9,849 nucleotides of DNA from Clostridium sp. CAG:389 (GTDB taxonomy: Bacteria; Bacillota; Clostridia; TANB77; CAG-508), in the NCBI GenBank assembly GCA_000438255.1, contig FR901876.1, forward strand, positions 1 through 9,849, in the 5' to 3' direction. Positions 6,266 through 9,849 of this stretch are shown piece after piece; within the stretch, counting starts at the first letter, position 1; each line of letters starts with the position of its first letter. A program made the translations under genes and the position numbers. Under the pieces are notes generated by a model. It did no database searches. It saw only the letters and a program-made list of their open reading frames with translations, and was not told where the DNA came from.

Positions 6266-7375
6266 ATGTTAAAAAACAAAGGAATAACATTAATAGCATT
6301 AGTAATAACAATCATAATTTTATTGATATTAGCAGGAATATCAATATCAGCTTTGACAAATCAAGGATTATTTAAAAATGCAAAAGAAGCAAAAAATAGA
6401 ACAGAGAATTCACAAAAGGAAGAACAAGAAATATTAAATCAATATGAAGATGAACTCAATAGACATTTATCAAATAATAGGAAAATAGAAGAAAATTTAA
6501 TAGATAATGTAAAAGAGGGAATAATAAAGATAGGGGACTACGTAAAATACACACCAGATAAAACAAACACAGACGCAATCTTACAAGAATTAAATACATA
6601 TTCAGGTTCTTCTGATAATACAACATCAACACTAACACAAGAAAATTTAAATTGGAGAATATTAGATGTAAAAGATGGACAAGTAAGATTAATAAGTGAA
6701 GTGCCAACCACATCAAAAATAACATTAAAAGGATATAATGGATATAATAATGCAGTAAAACTACTAGATGATACATGTAACTCATTATATAATAATTCAA
6801 GATTAGCGAGCAAAACACAAAATTTAAAAATAGAAGATATACAAGATAAGATGGTTGAAACAGATTATTCAAAATTTGATTCAAACTATGGAAAAACATT
6901 TACACCAACAAATAAATATTATGCCAATATATTAACAAAAGAAAAAGAGCAAAAAGTAAACGGAACTGCCGGAACAGAATTAGGACTAAGTGAACAAACA
7001 GAATTAATAAATCAAACAACAAAAACACAAGCTACTTCATTAGAAGTAAAATATACATATTGGAATAAGGCTATGACAGCAAATGATTTCAAAGATAGTA
7101 AATATTATGAATTGTTTATAAATAATGGAAGCAATTATCCTGTATATTGGATGTCTTCTCGTTTTATAAATTCGGACTCGTATTTTGCTACATTCTGTGC
7201 TCGTATTGTAAATTCCAATGGTGTTGGAGGACAAGGATTATCTGATTCAGGTAGTGGAGAAGGAAAACCATCCAGTCATTTCCGCCCAATCATAACATTA
7301 AATAATAATGTACAAATAGATACAGCAAATTCTGGAAATGGAAGTACAGCAGAACAGGCATACATAATAAAATAA
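6266..7375 (+). CDS. Prepilin-like leader protein with variable C-type-lectin-like C-terminus, paralogue 1
   Basis: Predicted 369-residue protein and the intact reference copy of the array. AAGGAGG (6251-6257) sets the start. Residues 1-6 (MLKNKG) and the following hydrophobic ITLIALVITIIILLILAGIS match a class III prepilin leader, with cleavage expected after Gly6; position +5 is Ala instead of the usual Glu. A charged, coiled-coil-like stretch (about 36-85) leads to a conserved core: IKIGDYVKYTPD (87-98), a Ser/Thr-rich loop, NWRILDVKDGQVRLISE (129-145) and GYNNAVKLLDDTC (159-171). The C-terminal part, YWMSSR (294-299) to FRPIITL (339-345), frames a variable segment as in C-type-lectin-like domains. 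It ends GSTAEQAYIIK. The core resembles DUF6273 from memory. Likely extracellular and membrane-tethered or pilus-associated; the ligand is unknown. Confidence 0.83.
   Translation: MLKNKGITLIALVITIIILLILAGISISALTNQGLFKNAKEAKNRTENSQKEEQEILNQYEDELNRHLSNNRKIEENLIDNVKEGIIKIGDYVKYTPDKTNTDAILQELNTYSGSSDNTTSTLTQENLNWRILDVKDGQVRLISEVPTTSKITLKGYNGYNNAVKLLDDTCNSLYNNSRLASKTQNLKIEDIQDKMVETDYSKFDSNYGKTFTPTNKYYANILTKEKEQKVNGTAGTELGLSEQTELINQTTKTQATSLEVKYTYWNKAMTANDFKDSKYYELFINNGSNYPVYWMSSRFINSDSYFATFCARIVNSNGVGGQGLSDSGSGEGKPSSHFRPIITLNNNVQIDTANSGNGSTAEQAYIIK
7181..7297 (+). repeat. Variable-domain tract shared with paralogue 2 (copy 1)
   Basis: This 117-bp stretch matches 8347-8463 with only two differences (7251 G versus 8417 A; 7275 G versus 8441 A). 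The 48 bases upstream match at only about 75%. The tract covers the variable C-terminal segment almost exactly and ends at the conserved FRPIIT codons. Confidence 0.9.
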
Positions 7376-7600
7376 TAAAAAATACGAAGGAGAGTTTATA
7401 AAATGATAAAAAGTAGAAATAAAGGTATAACCCTTATAGCACTAGTAATAACAATCATAATTTTATTGATACTAGCAGGAATATCAATATCAACATTAAC
7501 AAATCAAGGATTATTTAAAAATGCAAAAGTGGCTCAGAATGCAACAGAGAAAGCGGAAGCCGAGCAAGGAAATATTTTAAACGAATATGAAGGGGAGATT

Positions 7601-7841
7601 AATAAATATTTATCAAATGATGGTAAAACAGAAGAAAAATTAGTTGATAAAGTAAACGATGGAACAATAAAAATAGGAGATTACGTTAAATATACTCCTG
7701 ATACAGCGAGTACAGATACAATTTTACAAGAATTAAGTACTTATTCAGGTTCTTCTGATAATACAACATCAACATTAACACAGGAAAGTCTAAATTGGAG
7801 AGTACTTGATGTTAAAGATGGACAAGTGAGATTAATAAGTG
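7601..7841 (+). repeat. 241-bp perfect direct repeat shared with paralogue 3 (copy 1)
   Basis: Base-for-base comparison shows 7601-7841 identical to 8867-9107 (offset 1266). Identity falls to about 86% just upstream. At the right end it stops abruptly at the junction with the 38-bp duplication, which points to recent recombination between copies. Confidence 0.93.
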
Positions 7842-7879
7842 TCTTGATGTAAAAGATGGACAAGTTAGATTAATAAGTG
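7804..7879 (+). repeat. Two tandem 38-bp near-identical units causing the frameshift
   Basis: Unit A (7804-7841) equals the paralogue 3 sequence at 9070-9107 exactly. Unit B (7842-7879) differs from A at three positions and at one of these, GTA versus GTT in LDVKD, agrees with paralogue 1. Unit A therefore looks imported and unit B native. 38 is not a multiple of three, so the frame is broken. Confidence 0.9.
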
Positions 7880-8346
7880 AAGTACCAACAACAAGTAAAA
7901 TAACATTATATGGATATAATGGATATAATAATGCAGTAAAATTATTAGATGATACTTGTAATACACTATATACAAATAAACAATTAGCAAGTAAAGTACA
8001 AAACATAAAAATAGAAGATATACAAGATAAAATGATAGAAAAAGACTATTCAAAAATTGATGCTAATTATGGAAAAATATTTACTCCAAACCATAAATAT
8101 TATCCAAGCATATTCGAGAAAGAAAAAGAACAAAGTGGAACAGAATTAAATGTAAGCGAGCAAAATGAGCTAATAAATCAAAAAACAAAATCGCAGGCAA
8201 ATCCATTAAAAATAAAATATATCTATTGGAATAAAAAGTTAGCAACAGAAGATTTTAAAAATATTGAATATTATGAATTATTTATAAACAATGGAGAAAG
8301 TTATTCAACATACTGGATTTCATCACGTTGTATAAATTCTGATTCT

Positions 8347-8463
8347 TATTTTGCTACATTCTGTGCTCGTATTGTAAATTCCAATGGTGTTGGAGGACAA
8401 GGATTATCTGATTCAGATAGTGGAGAAGGAAAACCATCCAATCATTTCCGCCCAATCATAACA
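8347..8463 (+). repeat. Variable-domain tract shared with paralogue 1 (copy 2)
   Basis: This is the partner of 7181-7297, with 115 of 117 bases identical. Both differences are A here against G in copy 1, each at the second base of a codon (GAT/GGT and AAT/AGT). Confidence 0.9.
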
Positions 8464-8566
8464 CTAAATTCTAATGTTTTAATAGATATAGAAAATTCAG
8501 GAGATGGAAGCACAGCAGAACAAGCATATATAATAAAATAATCAAATATAAATGAGAATTTATAAA

Positions 8567-9808
8567 ATGCTAAAAAATAAAAATAAAGGTATAACCCTTA
8601 TAGCACTAGTAATAACAATTATAATTCTATTAATATTAGCAGGAATATCAATATCAGCACTAACAAACCAAGGATTATTTAAGAATGCGAAAGCTGCACA
8701 AAATGCAACAGAAAAAGCAGAAGCAGAGCAAGGGCAAAGACTAAATGAGTATGAAGATGAAATAAATAAATATTTGTCTAATAATGATAAAAAAGAAGAA
8801 AAATTAGTAGACAAAAAAGCGGAAGCAGAGCAAGGAAAAGTTTTAAATGAATATGAAGATGAGATAAATAAATATTTATCAAATGATGGTAAAACAGAAG
8901 AAAAATTAGTTGATAAAGTAAACGATGGAACAATAAAAATAGGAGATTACGTTAAATATACTCCTGATACAGCGAGTACAGATACAATTTTACAAGAATT
9001 AAGTACTTATTCAGGTTCTTCTGATAATACAACATCAACATTAACACAGGAAAGTCTAAATTGGAGAGTACTTGATGTTAAAGATGGACAAGTGAGATTA
9101 ATAAGTGAAGAAGCAACTAATTCAAAAATAGCACTTTCAAGCTATAAAGGATATAACAATGCAGTAAAATTGATAGATGACACATGTAAAGAATTATATA
9201 GTAATTTAAAATTAGCAAGTAAAGTACAAAATTTAAAGATTGAAGATATACAAAATTATTTAACATATGATTATACTCAATATGAAAACACAAATGTAGA
9301 CACAGGAAAATATGGAGGAACAAAAATATATACAGATACTTCTCATAGAACTTACCCAAACATATTTAAAAAAGAAAAAACAGGATGGGTAGATGAAATA
9401 CAAGGAAATGAACTTGATTTAAGTGAGCAACCAGAACTATTAAATGAAACAAAAACACAAGCAGAAATAAGCCTAAAAATGATTCAAACATACTGGGGTA
9501 AGTCAATGGTAGAAGATGATTTTTCAAATTCAATATATTATAATTTATTTATAAATAGAGGAAGCAATTATTCAACATATTGGATATCATCTCGATGTTT
9601 ACATGCTAACTATAATGATGTAGGTTTCAATGTTCGCATTGTGGACTCTGGTAATGTTAGTGCTAACTATTTATATTATTCTGGTGGTGAAGAACGTCTT
9701 CTAACATATGCTTTCAGACCAGTAATAACTTTAAAATCTAATGTACAAATAGACACAGAGAATTCAGGAGATGGAAGTACAGCAGAACAAGCATATATAA
9801 TAAAATAA
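8567..9808 (+). CDS. Prepilin-like leader protein with variable C-type-lectin-like C-terminus, paralogue 3
   Basis: Predicted 413-residue protein, longer than paralogue 1 because of an in-frame 34-residue duplication (8714-8917) in the charged stalk. I choose ATG 8567, which gives MLKNKNKGITLIALVI like the other copies. An ATG at 8552 adds five residues without a ribosome binding site. Even at 8567 the upstream site is poor: ATGAGAA stands where paralogue 2 has GGAGAG. Leader, IKIGDYVKYTPD, NWRVLDVKDGQVRLISE and GYNNAVKL are as in paralogue 1. The region from EDIQ to the lectin-like part is more diverged (for example TGKYGGTKIYTDTSHRTYP). The variable segment between YWISSRC and AFRPVITL is the same length as in the others but differs at most positions. 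The tail GDGSTAEQAYIIK is shared. No terminator is visible before the window ends. Confidence 0.82.
   Translation: MLKNKNKGITLIALVITIIILLILAGISISALTNQGLFKNAKAAQNATEKAEAEQGQRLNEYEDEINKYLSNNDKKEEKLVDKKAEAEQGKVLNEYEDEINKYLSNDGKTEEKLVDKVNDGTIKIGDYVKYTPDTASTDTILQELSTYSGSSDNTTSTLTQESLNWRVLDVKDGQVRLISEEATNSKIALSSYKGYNNAVKLIDDTCKELYSNLKLASKVQNLKIEDIQNYLTYDYTQYENTNVDTGKYGGTKIYTDTSHRTYPNIFKKEKTGWVDEIQGNELDLSEQPELLNETKTQAEISLKMIQTYWGKSMVEDDFSNSIYYNLFINRGSNYSTYWISSRCLHANYNDVGFNVRIVDSGNVSANYLYYSGGEERLLTYAFRPVITLKSNVQIDTENSGDGSTAEQAYIIK
8714..8917 (+). repeat. In-frame 102-bp tandem duplication in the stalk of paralogue 3
   Basis: Units 8714-8815 and 8816-8917 each encode 34 residues of the form KAEAEQG..LNEYEDEINKYL, differing at six residues. 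The second unit resembles paralogue 2 (7547 onward), and its 3' half lies in the 241-bp perfect repeat. It therefore probably came in with that block instead of arising by local slippage. Confidence 0.88.
8867..9107 (+). repeat. 241-bp perfect direct repeat shared with paralogue 2 (copy 2)
   Basis: Identical to 7601-7841. It spans the end of the stalk through the NWRVLDVKDGQVRLIS core. The reading frame is intact here, so this copy is the more likely donor, or both derive from a third copy. Confidence 0.93.
9587..9735 (+). other. Variable surface segment of paralogue 3 with atypical codon use
   Basis: Between the conserved YWISSRC and AFRPVITL codons, 32 of 40 codons (9596-9715) end in C or T, against 7 of 30 in a stretch just upstream. 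Synonymous choices also shift: GGT for Gly, GCT for Ala, CGT/CGC for Arg, where the rest of the gene prefers GGA, GCA and AGA. NNY-rich variable codons within a lectin-like frame are typical of DGR target regions, but no template is in view. Confidence 0.5.
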
Positions 9809-9821
9809 TAGAACTAAATTA

Positions 9822-9838
9822 TGTCATAATTTGTCGAA
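9822..9838 (+). promoter_or_regulatory. Second tandem Spo0A-box-like site at the window end
   Basis: TGTCATA (9822-9828) and TGTCGAA (9832-9838) repeat the arrangement at 3907-3923, with 16 of 18 bases matching from the preceding A. It lies 14 bases after the array's last stop codon and probably serves a gene beyond the window. Confidence 0.4.
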
Positions 9839-9849
9839 CGATTTTTCTT

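Larger units (their letters stand above)
7403..8541 (+). pseudogene. Prepilin-like variable protein, paralogue 2, frameshifted by a 38-bp duplication
   Basis: A second paralogue with its own ribosome binding site (GAAGGAG, 7386-7392), leader (KSRNKGITLIALVI) and conserved core. It reads normally to RLIS at about 7840, then runs into VLM-stop at 7852. The other frame continues from 7843 to 8541 and carries the rest of the core and the C-terminal lectin-like part (YWISSRC to FRPIITL, then GSTAEQAYIIK). The cause is visible: 7804-7841 and 7842-7879 are near-identical 38-mers. Removing one restores a 366-residue frame, close to the 369 of paralogue 1. As it stands the product is a 149-residue protein with leader and half core. 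An ATG at 8032 begins an open 169-codon frame but lacks a ribosome binding site. It could be a dead copy, a donor cassette or a reversibly switched gene. Confidence 0.85.

Noticed and set aside
7181..7297. CRISPR or insertion-sequence explanation for the repeats in the array
   Set aside because: The repeats are coding, lack regular spacers and inverted ends, and no transposase or Cas gene is visible.
8032..8541. Independent 169-codon gene
   Set aside because: The ATG has no ribosome binding site and the frame continues upstream to 7843 with core sequence homologous to the other paralogues; it is the 3' part of the frameshifted copy 2.
6120..9849. Reverse transcriptase or template repeat of a DGR within the window
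   Set aside because: All coding space is taken by the paralogues and no non-coding near-copy of the variable segments is present, so a DGR cannot be called from this window.

Overview
The window looks like chromosomal DNA from a very AT-rich, low-GC Gram-positive bacterium, most likely a gut-type member of the Clostridia. The reasons are strong AGA/ATA codon preference, AGGAGG-type ribosome binding sites, a clostridial-type end of the primary sigma factor, a sortase with a secreted LPxTG-motif protein, and proteins starting with the class III 'GITLIALVITIIILLILAGI' leader common in that group. The lineage is an inference from these features; no marker gene is complete enough to place it.

Layout. 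1-1246: the last codons of rpoD/sigA, an MscS-type mechanosensitive channel and a strong bidirectional terminator. 1252-1690: a small membrane protein on the minus strand facing away from a two-component operon, with promoters on both sides and a repeated near-palindrome. 1709-3904: an OmpR-family response regulator overlapping a membrane histidine kinase, ending in a terminator that overlaps the kinase stop codon. 3906-6099: a sortase operon. It has tandem Spo0A-like boxes and a promoter, then a sortase, then a secreted thioester-domain adhesin whose only well-placed start codon is ATA and whose LPVTG motif has no membrane tail. 6150-9808: a strong promoter with an internal palindrome and three tandem paralogues. 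Each has a prepilin-like N-terminus, a conserved middle (resembling DUF6273 as I recall it) and a C-terminal C-type-lectin-like domain whose surface segment differs sharply between copies. The second paralogue is broken by a 38-bp partial duplication. The last 40 bases repeat the Spo0A-like boxes.

How the parts may work together. The 3' half looks like a cell-surface adhesion region. The sortase presumably acts on the adhesin next to it or on proteins elsewhere. The paralogue array carries sequence signs of ongoing exchange between copies: a 241-bp perfect repeat, a 117-bp near-identical tract exactly over the variable domain, a frameshifting 38-bp duplication and an in-frame 102-bp duplication. 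The most interesting hypothesis is that the C-terminal segments are diversified, either by gene conversion among copies or by a diversity-generating retroelement (DGR). No reverse transcriptase or template repeat lies in this window, so that part is unproven.
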